Counted from the stretch's first letter, positions 1 through 8,907 are shown. The stretch: DNA of 64,000 bases from Methanothermobacter sp. CaT2 (GCF_000828575.1 NZ_AP011952.1:1623501-1687500); one strand, 5' to 3'. Program-made: numbers and translations. Notes: generated by a model from the letters alone, not told the origin.

Positions 1-1
1 A

Positions 2-577
2 CTGCTTGCAGTTACAGGTATCAGCGTCGCGCTCATGTTTTCACAGAAACCACAGGAGGCCATTCTTTTCATCGGATTTTTATTCCTATCCTATTTCTAC
101 AGTGCACCCCCACTCAGATTCAAGGAGAGGCCCTTCCTGGATTTTTCATCCAATTACCTCTACATAATGCCCGGTGTATTTGCCTACAGTCTCGCATCAG
201 GGAGCCTACCTGAACCCATAATCCTCCTTGCAGGCTACTGCCACATCGCTGCCATGCACATATTCTCTGCCGTACCTGACACAGAGTATGATAGGAGGGC
301 AGGGATCAACACAACACCAGTATTTATGGGTGAAAGGGCGGCACTTGCACTTTCAGCAGCCTTCTGGCTGATATTATCTTTCATCACTGTCTATCTTACA
401 GATCTACATCCTCTAAGCTTTCTGGTATTCGCGTATCCTGCATTTCCCCTTTCTGTACTTTTTTTCGAAAGAATAAGGATAGAGAGGGTTTACTGGTACC
501 TGCCCTACGTCAACACAGCCCTTGGGGGTCTGCTCTTCCTTGCGCTCATAAACCACAAGATCTTTCACTGGATTTGA
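2..577 (+). CDS. UbiA-family prenyltransferase, 5' truncated
   Basis: The frame is open from the first bases of the window, so the gene begins upstream; the ATG at 35 is probably only an internal methionine. About 190 residues are visible, mostly hydrophobic helices typical of the C-terminal half of UbiA prenyltransferases. The second aspartate-rich motif is clear (PDTEYDRRAGINTTP, Asp-x3-Asp), which in the family binds Mg2+ and the allylic diphosphate. The stretch resembles lycopene elongase-type members more than menaquinone or heme enzymes, and the convergent neighbour is a carotenoid-type membrane hydratase, so an isoprenoid or carotenoid role is likely. Substrate is not provable from this fragment; a tetraether-lipid (digeranylgeranylglyceryl) or other prenyl acceptor remains possible. 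Confidence 0.8.
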   Translation: MLAVTGISVALMFSQKPQEAILFIGFLFLSYFYSAPPLRFKERPFLDFSSNYLYIMPGVFAYSLASGSLPEPIILLAGYCHIAAMHIFSAVPDTEYDRRAGINTTPVFMGERAALALSAAFWLILSFITVYLTDLHPLSFLVFAYPAFPLSVLFFERIRIERVYWYLPYVNTALGGLLFLALINHKIFHWI

Positions 578-625
578 TCTTGAAGGTTTTTTGCTGTAGT
601 TTTCTGGATTTAACTATTCCGGATC

Positions 626-1360
626 CTACCACAGGTTTGCCTTTGTTTTAATGAGTATGAGTGCCAGGAGGATTAAACCGGTTATGAAGGGGATCTCAAG
701 TCCAAGGAATAGGCAGGCCGCTGTCCAGAAGCACATTATCAGGTAGAGGCTGGAGATGGTCCCTGATTTCATTTCCTTCGTAGAATCACCCAGAACCACA
801 AGCAGAATAAGGGATGCAATGAAACCTGAGAGCACCCATCCAGCGAAGTTCTGCAGGGGCACACCATAGAATATTCCTGGATTACTCCAGATCCAGAAGT
901 TGAGGGCCACGGCTGCAGGGTCAATCACCACATCTGTGAGGCCCACAAGGAGGGTTGAGAGGCCCAGAAATTTCACTTTCCCACCAACAGATTCCTTTGC
1001 AAGATAGGCCGACCCAAGGAAGAGGGGTAGCCAGGCGAATGGGACCGTGAAGGGTGTGTGTCCAAGTATCTTCAGTCCAATGAGTCCGGTGTAGTGGAAC
1101 TCCGAGTAGGGAAAACCCGTTACTATGGCCAAAGTTTCGATCAGAATTGCATAGGCCCCCAGAACAAGTATCAGAATAACACCACGACCCCTGAGGTCCC
1201 TTATCACCGAAATAAATGATGGGAGGGCCATGGATATGATGAAAACAACCGATACCGCGGAATAACCCCCTATATCCACGTTGGCTACAAAGTATGATGA
1301 GAACGCAAGGATGATACCCACAAGGAGTATGATGATGGATTTCCTGGAGGGTCTATTCAT
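626..1360 (-). CDS. Carotenoid biosynthesis protein (CruF/COG2324-like membrane protein)
   Basis: A 244-residue integral membrane protein with about seven hydrophobic segments. Motifs PYSEFHYTGLIGLKILGH and LVGLTDVVIDPAAVALNFW with conserved acidic and aromatic residues are characteristic of the CruF / bisanhydrobacterioruberin hydratase family, which adds water across the psi-end of carotenoids. A start at 1390 is open, but ATG 1360 has GGAGGGA seven bases upstream and overlaps the stop of the upstream nitrilase gene by eight bases, so 1360 is preferred. Translationally coupled to the nitrilase-family gene and convergent with the prenyltransferase at the window start. The family assignment is confident; that this organism makes a carotenoid is inference only. 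Confidence 0.8.
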   Translation of the reverse strand: MNRPSRKSIIILLVGIILAFSSYFVANVDIGGYSAVSVVFIISMALPSFISVIRDLRGRGVILILVLGAYAILIETLAIVTGFPYSEFHYTGLIGLKILGHTPFTVPFAWLPLFLGSAYLAKESVGGKVKFLGLSTLLVGLTDVVIDPAAVALNFWIWSNPGIFYGVPLQNFAGWVLSGFIASLILLVVLGDSTKEMKSGTISSLYLIMCFWTAACLFLGLEIPFITGLILLALILIKTKANLW

Positions 1361-2195
1361 GATCAGCTCCCTCCCTCCACCTGTAAACATCTGGTCTCCG
1401 ATTCCTTAGAAGTGGAAGCTCCCTTCTCACTTTCTCCACCATTTCCATATTCAGGTTGGCTGTTAGAACACATTCTGAGCTACCCGCATCAACCATAACC
1501 GAACCCCATGGGTCGGCGACAAGTGAGTGACCGTATGCAACATAGGATGCCCGGGGATTTCTTGCAGGGGACACTGCGACACAGTAGCACTGGTTGTCAA
1601 GGGCCCTCGACCGCACAAGGAGCTTCCAGTGGGCTGGACCGGTTGTCATGTTGAATGCCCCGGGAAATATGAGAACCTCCGCACCCCCCAGGGCCATCAT
1701 CCTTGAGAGTTCAGGGAAGCGCATGTCATAGCATATACCAACACCGATCACAGCAGAACCTGTTTCAGTAACGGTCACAGAGCTACCCGCAATAAGAGTG
1801 TCGGATTCCCTGAAGGTTATCTCACCCTCCACGTCTATATCAAAGAGGTGAACCTTCCTGTGCCTCGCCACGACTTCACCACCATCATCAATGATGAAGG
1901 AGGTGTTGTATATTCCCTCCGGGGTTCTCTCGGGAATTGAACCTGCAACAAGATGGATCCCCAGTTCTGCTGCAAGGGATCTCATTGCGGTTATGGTCTC
2001 TCCATTCTCATCCTCTGCATATTCAGGGAAGAGTTCAGAGTCGTAGGGGCATGTGAACATCTCAGGAAGGACCACAAGTTCAGCACCCCGGTTGCACGCT
2101 TCCATTATCATCTCAGAGGCCTTTTTGATGTTTTCTTCCTTTCTCTCAGTTACCTTCATCTGACAGATTCCAACCCTCAGACCGGGCACCCCCAT
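1353..2195 (-). CDS. Nitrilase-superfamily carbon-nitrogen hydrolase (Nit2/omega-amidase-like)
   Basis: A 280-residue cytosolic enzyme with the full Glu-Lys-Cys triad of the superfamily: Glu in LVVLPEMF (~res. 45), Lys in HRKVHLFD (~res. 115) and Cys in GVGICYDMRFPE (~res. 155). The RFPE sequence after the nucleophile is typical of Nit2/omega-amidase and deaminated-glutathione amidase groups, which hydrolyse small carboxamides; the real substrate is unknown. Length matches the family. The stop overlaps the start of the downstream membrane protein gene. Older annotations of homologues as N-carbamoyl-D-amino acid amidohydrolase are not supported by any specific motif seen here. Confidence 0.88.
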   Translation of the reverse strand: MGVPGLRVGICQMKVTERKEENIKKASEMIMEACNRGAELVVLPEMFTCPYDSELFPEYAEDENGETITAMRSLAAELGIHLVAGSIPERTPEGIYNTSFIIDDGGEVVARHRKVHLFDIDVEGEITFRESDTLIAGSSVTVTETGSAVIGVGICYDMRFPELSRMMALGGAEVLIFPGAFNMTTGPAHWKLLVRSRALDNQCYCVAVSPARNPRASYVAYGHSLVADPWGSVMVDAGSSECVLTANLNMEMVEKVRRELPLLRNRRPDVYRWREGADHE

Positions 2196-2205
2196 AATAT
2201 GGTCC

Positions 2206-2757
2206 TCAGAGGACGTTGTTCTCCAGGAGTATCCTTAAACCAATGAGGATGAGGATGACACCACCCAGTGCCTCTATACGGTTTTCAAAGATGTGACCTA
2301 TCTTCTCTCCAAGATAGCTTCCCGCAAGGGAGAGGAAGAATGTGATGACTCCTATGATTATTATGGGTAACCATATTGATATGTTAAGGAGTGCAAAACT
2401 GACACCCACAGCAAAGGCGTCTATGCTGGTTGCAACTGATAGCAAAAGGAGTTCTCGGTAACTGAATTTGAATTCCTCCTCCTCAAGCATGGTGCTCTCG
2501 TATATCATTTTCAGGCCGATGAGAAGGAGGAGTGTAAATGCAACCCAGGGCGCAAAGGTTGACACGATGCTCTGGATTTCAATGCCGGATATCCATCCGA
2601 GGACGGGCATGAACGCCTGGAATGCCCCGAATGAGAATGCAGTTATGAGGGCGTAGTTGATTCCTGATTCATGGCTCACAAGACCGCGGCTCACTGATAT
2701 GCTGAATGTGTCCATTCCCAGGCCAATTCCAACGAAAACCATCGATAGAAGATCCAT
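2206..2757 (-). CDS. mntP: MntP-family manganese efflux pump
   Basis: A ~183-residue protein of six hydrophobic segments made of two related halves. Each half carries the acidic GMD motif of the MntP family (VGIGLGMDTFSISVSRGL near the N-terminus and SVATSIDAFAVGVSFAL in the second half), residues required for Mn2+ transport. A longer reading to 2793 is open, but ATG 2757 has GGTGAT just upstream and lies about 20 bases beyond the expected transcription start of the TATA-like element at 2801-2811 (minus strand), so the shorter form is chosen. The gene is divergent from the HtrA protease across a 178-bp AT-rich promoter region. Confidence 0.85.
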   Translation of the reverse strand: MDLLSMVFVGIGLGMDTFSISVSRGLVSHESGINYALITAFSFGAFQAFMPVLGWISGIEIQSIVSTFAPWVAFTLLLLIGLKMIYESTMLEEEEFKFSYRELLLLSVATSIDAFAVGVSFALLNISIWLPIIIIGVITFFLSLAGSYLGEKIGHIFENRIEALGGVILILIGLRILLENNVL

Positions 2758-2793
2758 GGGTATCACCATTGAGTAACCATATAATTCTCTCAC

Positions 2794-2935
2794 CAGTTAC
2801 TTATAAAATCATCTGCAGATGCAAAAAGTTTATATACTACCATTTTAATAACTTAAGTTAACTAAATTTCTTAGATTCTGAAAAACACCTAAAAAGATTT
2901 TAATATGCGTTTAAAAAATTTCAGGAAATCTAAAA
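2794..2935. promoter_or_regulatory. Divergent promoter region between mntP and the HtrA gene
   Basis: AT-rich spacer. On the minus strand GATTTTATAAG (2801-2811) is a good archaeal TATA box for mntP. On the plus strand TTTATATAC at about 2829-2837 and TTTTAATATG near 2897-2906 are TATA candidates for the protease; the second would give a very short leader, consistent with the absence of a clear Shine-Dalgarno before ATG 2936. Confidence 0.5.
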
Positions 2936-3922
2936 ATGTTTAAAGCCAAAAATAAAAGCATAAGTCATGGATTTGATGAAAAGGAGTTAGAAGAATCAGA
3001 AGTAATGGATGCATATTCAAGGGCCGTCATGGATGCCTCCGCGGCGGTGAGCCCCTCGGTTGTCAGGGTAACAACACGGTCAAAATCAGGAAGCAGAGCA
3101 GCAGGCGGGGGCTCAGGGGTCATCTATACAGAGAAAGGCCATATAATAACCAACAGCCACGTCATCCACGGGGCAGAGAGGATAGACGTGAACCTCCACA
3201 CAGGGGAGCACCACACAGCAGAGGTTGTGGGTGATGACCCCCACACTGACATTGCAGTCATAAAAATTGAACCTGAAACAGAACTCCAGGTACCTGAATT
3301 CGCAGACTCCAGCAGGGTGAGGGTCGGTCAGCTCGCCCTTGCAATAGGCAACCCCTTTGGCTTCCAGTTCACTGTCACAGCAGGGGTGGTGAGTGCCACA
3401 GGAAGATCCCTCAGGACAATGACAGGAAGACTGGTTGATGGGGTCATACAGACCGACGCGGCACTCAACTCTGGAAACTCTGGCGGCCCACTGGTGGACT
3501 TCAGGGGGAGGGTACTTGGAATAAACACGGCACTCATAAGGCCGGCCCAGGGGCTCTGCTTCGCCATACCATCAAACACAGTCCGTGAGGTTGCAGATAA
3601 ACTCATAAAGGACGGCAAAATAAGGAGGGCCCACCTGGGGGTTTCATGTCAGAACATAGTCATCAGGGATGAACTCAGGGAAAAACTCGGCTTGAATTCA
3701 GAGAGGGGCGTGATGATAGCATCACTCCAGGATGGCCCGGCAAGGGTCGCTGGAATGATGAGGGGCGATGTGATAGTGGCAATCGATGATGAGCCGGTGG
3801 AGACAGTGGACGACATCCACAGGATACTCGGTGAGGAAAAGATCGACGTGGAATGTCACGTGGATGTGATAAGGGGGTCAGAGGTCTGTAAAGTCCAGGT
3901 AAGGCCCTCAGAGCTCCAGTGA
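2936..3922 (+). CDS. HtrA/DegP-type trypsin-like serine protease with one PDZ domain
   Basis: A 328-residue protein with the chymotrypsin-fold triad His75 (TNSHVIHG), Asp105 (HTDIAVIKI) and Ser182 (LNSGNSGGPLVD), followed by a single PDZ domain at about residues 235-325 (RGVMIASLQDGPARVAGMM). There is no signal peptide or membrane anchor: residues 1-30 are charged. It should therefore act inside the cell, unlike most bacterial DegP/DegS proteins, presumably in protein quality control. Start at ATG 2936 is chosen for length; the Shine-Dalgarno is poor and the internal ATG at 3004 is an alternative. The MoxR/VWA pair follows 53 bp downstream on the same strand, so co-transcription is possible. 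Confidence 0.9.
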   Translation: MFKAKNKSISHGFDEKELEESEVMDAYSRAVMDASAAVSPSVVRVTTRSKSGSRAAGGGSGVIYTEKGHIITNSHVIHGAERIDVNLHTGEHHTAEVVGDDPHTDIAVIKIEPETELQVPEFADSSRVRVGQLALAIGNPFGFQFTVTAGVVSATGRSLRTMTGRLVDGVIQTDAALNSGNSGGPLVDFRGRVLGINTALIRPAQGLCFAIPSNTVREVADKLIKDGKIRRAHLGVSCQNIVIRDELREKLGLNSERGVMIASLQDGPARVAGMMRGDVIVAIDDEPVETVDDIHRILGEEKIDVECHVDVIRGSEVCKVQVRPSELQ

Positions 3923-3975
3923 CTCTCCACCAAAATTTTTATGGGTGCACAGAACCATAGGTTATCCGTGGTAAG

Positions 3976-4833
3976 ATGAAACCATCAGAAAAACTGGATG
4001 AGATTGACTCATCACTGAGGGGGGTGGGCTACGTACCAGACAGGGAGATCCTGATAACACTCTTCCTGGCACTGGAACTTGGAAAGCCCATCCTTGTGGA
4101 GGGCCCCCCAGGCACAGGAAAGACAATGCTGGCCAGAAAGACAGCCGAGGCCCTTGGAAGGGAATTCTTCAGGATACAGTGCTATGAGGGCATAACATTC
4201 GAACAGATAGTCGGGGAATGGAACTACCAGAAGCAGCTTCTGAGCCTTGAAAGGTCCAGGATCAGCGGATCCCCAGAGGACGTCTTCACTGAGGATTACT
4301 TCATAAAGAGACCCCTCCTGTCAGCATTCATCAATGAGAAACCCTCACTCATCCTCATAGATGAAATAGATAAGGCCGACGAGGAAGTTGAGAGTTTTCT
4401 GCTTCAGGCACTTGGAGAAAAACAGATAACAGTCAATGACCTTGGAACCTTTGACCTCAGAAATGATATACTGGTCTTCCTCACATCCAACTCCCAGCGA
4501 AACCTACTGGATGAGACAAGGGACAGGTGCCTCTACATCCACATCGACTACCCGGACCCTGAACGTGAAATGGAGATTGTAAGGGCACACGTCCCCTCTG
4601 CACCTGCCACTCTTGTTCAGGAGACCGTCATGTTCATAAACCGGATAAGGAAACTGGGTGTCATAAAGAAGCCCTCAATAAGGGCAACAGTGGACTGGCT
4701 CCGAACCCTCATGGCCCTTGGAAAGGAACACATTGACAGGGAAACAGCTGAGGAGACCCTGGGTGTGGTTATAAAAAACAGGGCAGACGAGGGCAAGGTT
4801 CGGGGGCTTGTGGAATCCCTTGATGAGAGTTAA
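3976..4833 (+). CDS. MoxR-family AAA+ ATPase
   Basis: A 285-residue AAA+ protein with Walker A GPPGTGKT (res. 43-50), Walker [12 protein letters not shown] (Asp129-Glu130), sensor-1 Asn in FLTSNSQRN, and the C-terminal lid with sensor-2 Arg. The whole protein is the AAA module, as usual for MoxR. MoxR ATPases act as chaperones that insert cofactors or assemble complexes together with a VWA partner, and the next gene encodes such a protein, 28 bp downstream. Which client the pair serves cannot be read from the window; the preceding protease gene hints at stress or protein quality control. Confidence 0.92.
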   Translation: MKPSEKLDEIDSSLRGVGYVPDREILITLFLALELGKPILVEGPPGTGKTMLARKTAEALGREFFRIQCYEGITFEQIVGEWNYQKQLLSLERSRISGSPEDVFTEDYFIKRPLLSAFINEKPSLILIDEIDKADEEVESFLLQALGEKQITVNDLGTFDLRNDILVFLTSNSQRNLLDETRDRCLYIHIDYPDPEREMEIVRAHVPSAPATLVQETVMFINRIRKLGVIKKPSIRATVDWLRTLMALGKEHIDRETAEETLGVVIKNRADEGKVRGLVESLDES

Positions 4834-4861
4834 CCACCAGTGAAACTGGAGCACATGTTTC

Positions 4862-5971
4862 ATGGAGAAAATAATTCTTCTTTCGAATATTTTAAGGGAT
4901 AAGGGACTTCCTGTAAGTATAAGGAGCACCAAAGACGCATTTTCAGCCTATAAAATATTCAAAAACAGACCTGAGCTCAGGGAGGCCCTCTTTTCAGTTT
5001 ATGTTAAGGACATGAGGCACTCAGAAGATTTCATGGACGCCTATAATGAAGTTTTCGGGGGTCTGGATGAAGAAAGTGATGAATCATCCGGTTCAGGGAA
5101 GGGTGAGAGGATCAGGTCTTCAGAGGAACATACCCTAGGTGAAGTCACAGAGGGCATCAATATTGAGGATTTGGCGGAAATTCAACCTGAAATCCCGGAT
5201 ATCTTTGACTCCAGAACCGATGAGAGCCAGATCCTTGACAGGGATATGTCCACCCTCAACACGTTCGACCCCGAGATATTTGAGCTCTGCCGCAGACTGG
5301 GAATGAAAATTGCCAATAGAAGATCCAGGAGGCTCCGCCGTTCAAAGAAGATGCGACCCGATATAAGGCGGAGCATAAGGAAGAACATGAAGCACGGGGG
5401 CACGATAATTGAACTCGTGAGGTCAGAGCCCAGGGAGAGAAAGAGCCAGCACATATTCCTGAGTGATGTGAGCGGTTCCTGTGACTGGATAAGCAACTGG
5501 TTCTTCTGCATAGTCTACGCGGCCCAGAAGACGTTCTACAGGTCACGTTTCTTTGACTTCGACAGCAGGGTCATTGAAACGACCCACCTACTTGATGAGG
5601 ATGACCTCTACGATGCCTTCAGGAACCTCAGGGAGTCCAGAATAAGGAACCTCATGCTCCATGGGACATCAAACATGTACACAGCCTTCAGCGACTTTCT
5701 TGAAAATGTTAATTTCACAGGAAAGTCCTGTATAGTGATCCTCTCAGACTGCAGGGACTGGGCAGGGCCAAGGAAGGAGGGGGCCCCTGAAAGCGCTGAA
5801 CTGGTGGCTGAAATGTCTGAGAGGGCAAGGAAGGTCCTCATACTGAACCCTGAACCAAAAAAGAAGTGGGACGTTGTTGACAGCTGTGTTTCAATTTACA
5901 GGGATGCCGGTGCAGCTGTGAAGGAGGTCAGGACCTTAAGGCAGCTGGCAGAGGTTATAGAGGGTCTCTGA
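4862..5971 (+). CDS. VWA-domain (CoxE-like) partner of MoxR ATPase
   Basis: A 369-residue protein. The C-terminal half is a von Willebrand factor A domain with a complete MIDAS: D202-V-S-G-S (res. 202-206), then a Thr in LMLHGTSNMYTAF and Asp in VILSDCRDW. The N-terminal ~130 residues are a helical region with an acidic, serine-rich linker (res. 68-95), and residues 150-180 are very basic (RRSRRLRRSKKMRPDIRR), a layout common to CoxE-like proteins. It follows the MoxR gene by 28 bp with no promoter between them, which supports a MoxR-VWA chaperone unit. Client unknown. Confidence 0.88.
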   Translation: MEKIILLSNILRDKGLPVSIRSTKDAFSAYKIFKNRPELREALFSVYVKDMRHSEDFMDAYNEVFGGLDEESDESSGSGKGERIRSSEEHTLGEVTEGINIEDLAEIQPEIPDIFDSRTDESQILDRDMSTLNTFDPEIFELCRRLGMKIANRRSRRLRRSKKMRPDIRRSIRKNMKHGGTIIELVRSEPRERKSQHIFLSDVSGSCDWISNWFFCIVYAAQKTFYRSRFFDFDSRVIETTHLLDEDDLYDAFRNLRESRIRNLMLHGTSNMYTAFSDFLENVNFTGKSCIVILSDCRDWAGPRKEGAPESAELVAEMSERARKVLILNPEPKKKWDVVDSCVSIYRDAGAAVKEVRTLRQLAEVIEGL

Positions 5972-6057
5972 TGGGCATAACTGTTTTTAAGAGGATATAA
6001 AAATGCTCTTAAACCTTTATCCTTTTACCTTACTTCAGGATAAGGGTGACCCTCTCT

Positions 6058-6358
6058 TTACGTATCAGCTGTCCAGTTTTTAAAATGCGCCAGCTGCTCT
6101 GTTAACTGCATCCACGAGTTCTGGAGATTTTCACCGCCACTTTCAAAGGGGAAAAAGCCAGCAGGAGCTAAAAAAATTCATGGTGTAATTCAAAGTTCGG
6201 GATTTTCCTTCATCTCTTATTTAGAGTTTTTTTGATCCACTTTATGGGATATTTTTCGTGTTTGAATTTCATTCCAGACCTGAAAATTCAAGAAATTTAC
6301 CATCGAAGGTTATCAGTACTGGACTCTCTTCGCTCATCATCCCTTCCACTTCGATCAT
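6058..6358 (-). pseudogene. Remnant of a decayed protein gene
   Basis: The ~600-bp gap between the VWA gene and nucS holds three short minus-strand frames in order that read like pieces of one gene. The first (6358-6269, 29 codons) has an ATG with GGGGGG six bases upstream and reads MIEVEGMMSEESPVLITFDG and on; its stop overlaps the ATG of a second (6272-6210, MKFKHEKYPIKWIKKTLNKR). After a gap, 6177-6058 is open for 39 codons, including ENLQNSWMQLTEQLAHFKNW. Amino-acid composition is coding-like but no frame is long. I do not recognise the family. It may be a genuine pair of tiny ORFs plus noise. Confidence 0.35.
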
Positions 6359-6440
6359 TTCAACCCCCCTAGAGTCATAGTATTAATATGGGATTCAGAG
6401 TATTTAATATTGCCGAGCCTTTGAAAATTAGGTATTCAAA

Positions 6441-6535
6441 TCCGGTTTCATTTTAAAAGCAGACTTATGATTTTATTGCATCAAAAATTAGTGTTGAGGC
6501 AATGAATATTTTAAACATTTAATAATGAAACCGGA
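6441..6535. repeat. 12-bp inverted repeat in intergenic region
   Basis: TCCGGTTTCATT at 6441-6452 is the exact reverse complement of AATGAAACCGGA at 6524-6535, separated by 71 AT-rich bases. The right arm extended (AATGAAACCGGAACT, 6524-6538) also occurs inside the adjacent nucS gene at 6845-6859. It could be an operator, a long hairpin at the 3' end of nucS, or a relic of a partial nucS duplication. No gene is seen between 6359 and 6577. Confidence 0.5.
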
Positions 6536-6577
6536 ACTTTAAGCAGCTGATAGGGTTAGTTTAATGGATGCAGAGAT

Positions 6578-7330
6578 TCAGAGGAAGTTATCCAGTGTAA
6601 CCCCCCTGTTTGATTTAAGTTCCCTGGGGGGCTCGATCTCCCTGAACTCCAGCCCCTCATCCTCCAGCATCTCCAGGGCATCATGGGTTATTGATGGGGC
6701 CACCAGAATGCCCCTCACACCCACCCGGTCATCCCTGAATTCATCCACATATCTTCTGAGCTGTTTAACAGCACTCACACCGGCCTTTCTGCTTTTAAGT
6801 TCAATTATCATGAGCGAACCATTCTCATCCTTACCCAGAATATCAATGAAACCGGAACTGGTGGCATATTCCCGGGCAACGGGTCTGAAACCAGGCTCGA
6901 TGAGATGGGGGTGCATTATTATCATGTCCCCCATGTCGCTTTCATGGCCCGATACGGTGAGCTCATGCATATCCCTTGGAAGGTAGGAGGAGATGAGGTG
7001 TATCTCATGGAGCTCAACCTCAAGGCGCTCCTCAGGGGATCTCCTGATACTTTCGAGAAAGAGGCTTCCACGCTTCATGTAGACCCTGCACCTTGATCTG
7101 GGGGGCTGCCAGTTAACAGGGTCCACCTTTCTGTCCTGGTGGACCATGAATGTTCCATCCGGTTTTATAACGATGAGCCTCTCACCGGCACCAAGGCTGC
7201 TCCTGGCACGCCCCTCATAGGATGCACTGCAGCAGGCAAGTATCACTATAAGAGAGCGCTTCCTTATACCCTCCTCTAGCAGCTGGTATGCCTCATTTCT
7301 GGATGGATTTTCAGATACCCTGCACTTCAT
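6578..7330 (-). CDS. nucS: Endonuclease NucS (EndoMS)
   Basis: A 250-residue homologue of archaeal NucS/EndoMS, the nuclease that cleaves both strands at mismatched bases and branched DNA. The N-terminal half (res. ~45-115) is the DNA-binding/dimerisation beta-sandwich; the C-terminal half is a RecB-like nuclease with the catalytic set Asp163 (GFIDILG) and Glu177-x-Lys179 (IIELKSRK). The C-terminus lacks a textbook QxxLxxFF but ends LDNFL, which could serve as a PCNA-binding tail. Start ATG 7330 gives the family-typical length. Archaea such as this lack MutS/MutL, so NucS probably provides mismatch repair. Confidence 0.93.
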   Translation of the reverse strand: MKCRVSENPSRNEAYQLLEEGIRKRSLIVILACCSASYEGRARSSLGAGERLIVIKPDGTFMVHQDRKVDPVNWQPPRSRCRVYMKRGSLFLESIRRSPEERLEVELHEIHLISSYLPRDMHELTVSGHESDMGDMIIMHPHLIEPGFRPVAREYATSSGFIDILGKDENGSLMIIELKSRKAGVSAVKQLRRYVDEFRDDRVGVRGILVAPSITHDALEMLEDEGLEFREIEPPRELKSNRGVTLDNFL

Positions 7331-7419
7331 GTTTATCAGCGGCCCTATTTTTCACAGTTCTGACCTTACAGAGGTGTAATTTCTGTTCATCTGGATGTAA
7401 GATTTAATATCAATGCTGA

Positions 7420-7432
7420 AGTTATATATACT
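7420..7432 (+). promoter_or_regulatory. TATA-type promoter of the M48 protease gene
   Basis: AAGTTATATATAC lies about 45 bases upstream of ATG 7474; a transcription start ~25 bases downstream would leave a leader of about 20 bases. Confidence 0.5.
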
Positions 7433-7473
7433 CTGCGAGGCAGTGCCACAAGAGAAATGAAAGTTGGTTGTCC

Positions 7474-8868
7474 ATGATAAAGGAATTTGTTATAGGAACC
7501 GAGCTTGCACCGGCATATTACGGGGATCTCCTTGAATTCATCCGGCGCTACTATCTCATGCCCGGTGACTTCGATGAAATAAGAAGAGATGGCCTGAGGC
7601 TTGTTTTCAGGGCATGGAGGGATGAGGGAATAATATATGGTGAGATAATCGCCGGCGAAAACCTCAAACTGATCCTCGAATACCCTGCGGAACTCGGGGA
7701 ATGGGCAGAGGCCATATATGAGGACATATTCACATCCATCCAGGCATTTGAGGATATGATGAGGCAGCACACAGTGTACTTTGCCTGGGTGGAGGGGGAG
7801 GATATAATCCCTGAAAGGCCCCCGACAGGGAGGGGGATGGCATCAAAGGGCATATTCGGAAGCAGCATGCTCCTTGTCTATGTGCTCTTCTTTGGTGTCA
7901 ACATAATCCTATTCATCATTCTGGGGTTCTATGCAGTTATAGCGATCCTCCTCATGCAGCTCGGTATAATACTCCTCTCAGACCGCATATATGCCGGGAT
8001 GGGTGAATGGGTTATAACCCCAGAAAACCCCAGCGTACACATAATCCAGTTCCAGCTCCCTGAAGACGAATTCAAATTCTTCATAGATAAGATGGGTAAT
8101 GAAGCGATCCTGAAAATCAAACGTGAAATTTACAGGCTTTCCCTTGCAGAGAATAGGCCTCCCACATGTGAGGATGCACGGGGAGTCCTTGAAAGGTACG
8201 GCTTCAGGTGCAATCCACTCTATGAGAGGTCAAGGACCGTTAACCTTTACTCCATAATTGAAGATGCTGCCGGGGCATTCGGGATACCGGTACCCAGGAT
8301 TGTTCTCTCCAACACCATGATAGCAAACGCCGCTGCAACGGGTCCAAGTCCCCGCAGAGGGCTGGTACTTGTAACAACGGGGCTCCTGGTCCAGTTAACC
8401 GATGAGGAGGTGCTTGCGGTTATAGGCCATGAAATGGGGCACCTTGTCGGGAGGGACCCCATAATACTTTTCAGCATAGTGTCTGCCGAGTTTGTAATGA
8501 GACTCACGGTATTACTGCCGGTTGTGCTGGTTTCCCCGCTTCTCTACATAATCATTGCAATGGGTATAATATTCTTTGTGGCCAAGTTCTTTGAGGCAAG
8601 GGCTGACCTCCTATCTGCAATGATTATAGGAAAACCGGAGGTCCTTGCGAGGGCCCTCAGGAAAATAGGTTACCAGAAACTGGCACTTGAGAAGTCAGGC
8701 TCCCAGAGGATATCCGGGTGGACGGCCTGGGACCCCCACCCCCCCATATACTTCAGGATAAAGCGGCTTGAAACTCTGAGGGATTATGAGAACGTGAAAA
8801 GTCCCCTCATCAGATCAGCGGTTGATGTGGTAAGAGGATTCAGGGACTCTCTAAGGCAGTTTTTTTAG
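7474..8868 (+). CDS. Membrane-bound M48-family zinc metalloprotease
   Basis: A 464-residue protein. Zinc site HEMGH (res. 319-323) and the downstream third ligand in FFEARADLL identify the M48 (HtpX/Ste24-like) family. Hydrophobic hairpins at about residues 130-168 and 340-375 anchor it in the membrane with the active site on the cytosolic side. The first ~125 residues form a soluble domain not normally present in HtpX, giving a protein about 170 residues longer than bacterial HtpX. Start: an in-frame TTG at 7468 is open, but ATG 7474 is preferred. Likely degrades or processes membrane proteins; substrate unknown. Confidence 0.88.
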   Translation: MIKEFVIGTELAPAYYGDLLEFIRRYYLMPGDFDEIRRDGLRLVFRAWRDEGIIYGEIIAGENLKLILEYPAELGEWAEAIYEDIFTSIQAFEDMMRQHTVYFAWVEGEDIIPERPPTGRGMASKGIFGSSMLLVYVLFFGVNIILFIILGFYAVIAILLMQLGIILLSDRIYAGMGEWVITPENPSVHIIQFQLPEDEFKFFIDKMGNEAILKIKREIYRLSLAENRPPTCEDARGVLERYGFRCNPLYERSRTVNLYSIIEDAAGAFGIPVPRIVLSNTMIANAAATGPSPRRGLVLVTTGLLVQLTDEEVLAVIGHEMGHLVGRDPIILFSIVSAEFVMRLTVLLPVVLVSPLLYIIIAMGIIFFVAKFFEARADLLSAMIIGKPEVLARALRKIGYQKLALEKSGSQRISGWTAWDPHPPIYFRIKRLETLRDYENVKSPLIRSAVDVVRGFRDSLRQFF

Positions 8869-8907
8869 GTTATGGTTGGTTATCTCAGAAAACTCCAGCA
8901 TCTGATT

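Noticed and set aside
5972..6057. Extra terminator or RNA gene after the VWA gene
   Set aside because: Only weak T-runs and short pairings; nothing above AT-rich background.
7387..7770. 127-residue minus-strand frame at the start of the M48 protease
   Set aside because: Covers the protease promoter and N-terminus; not coding-like.
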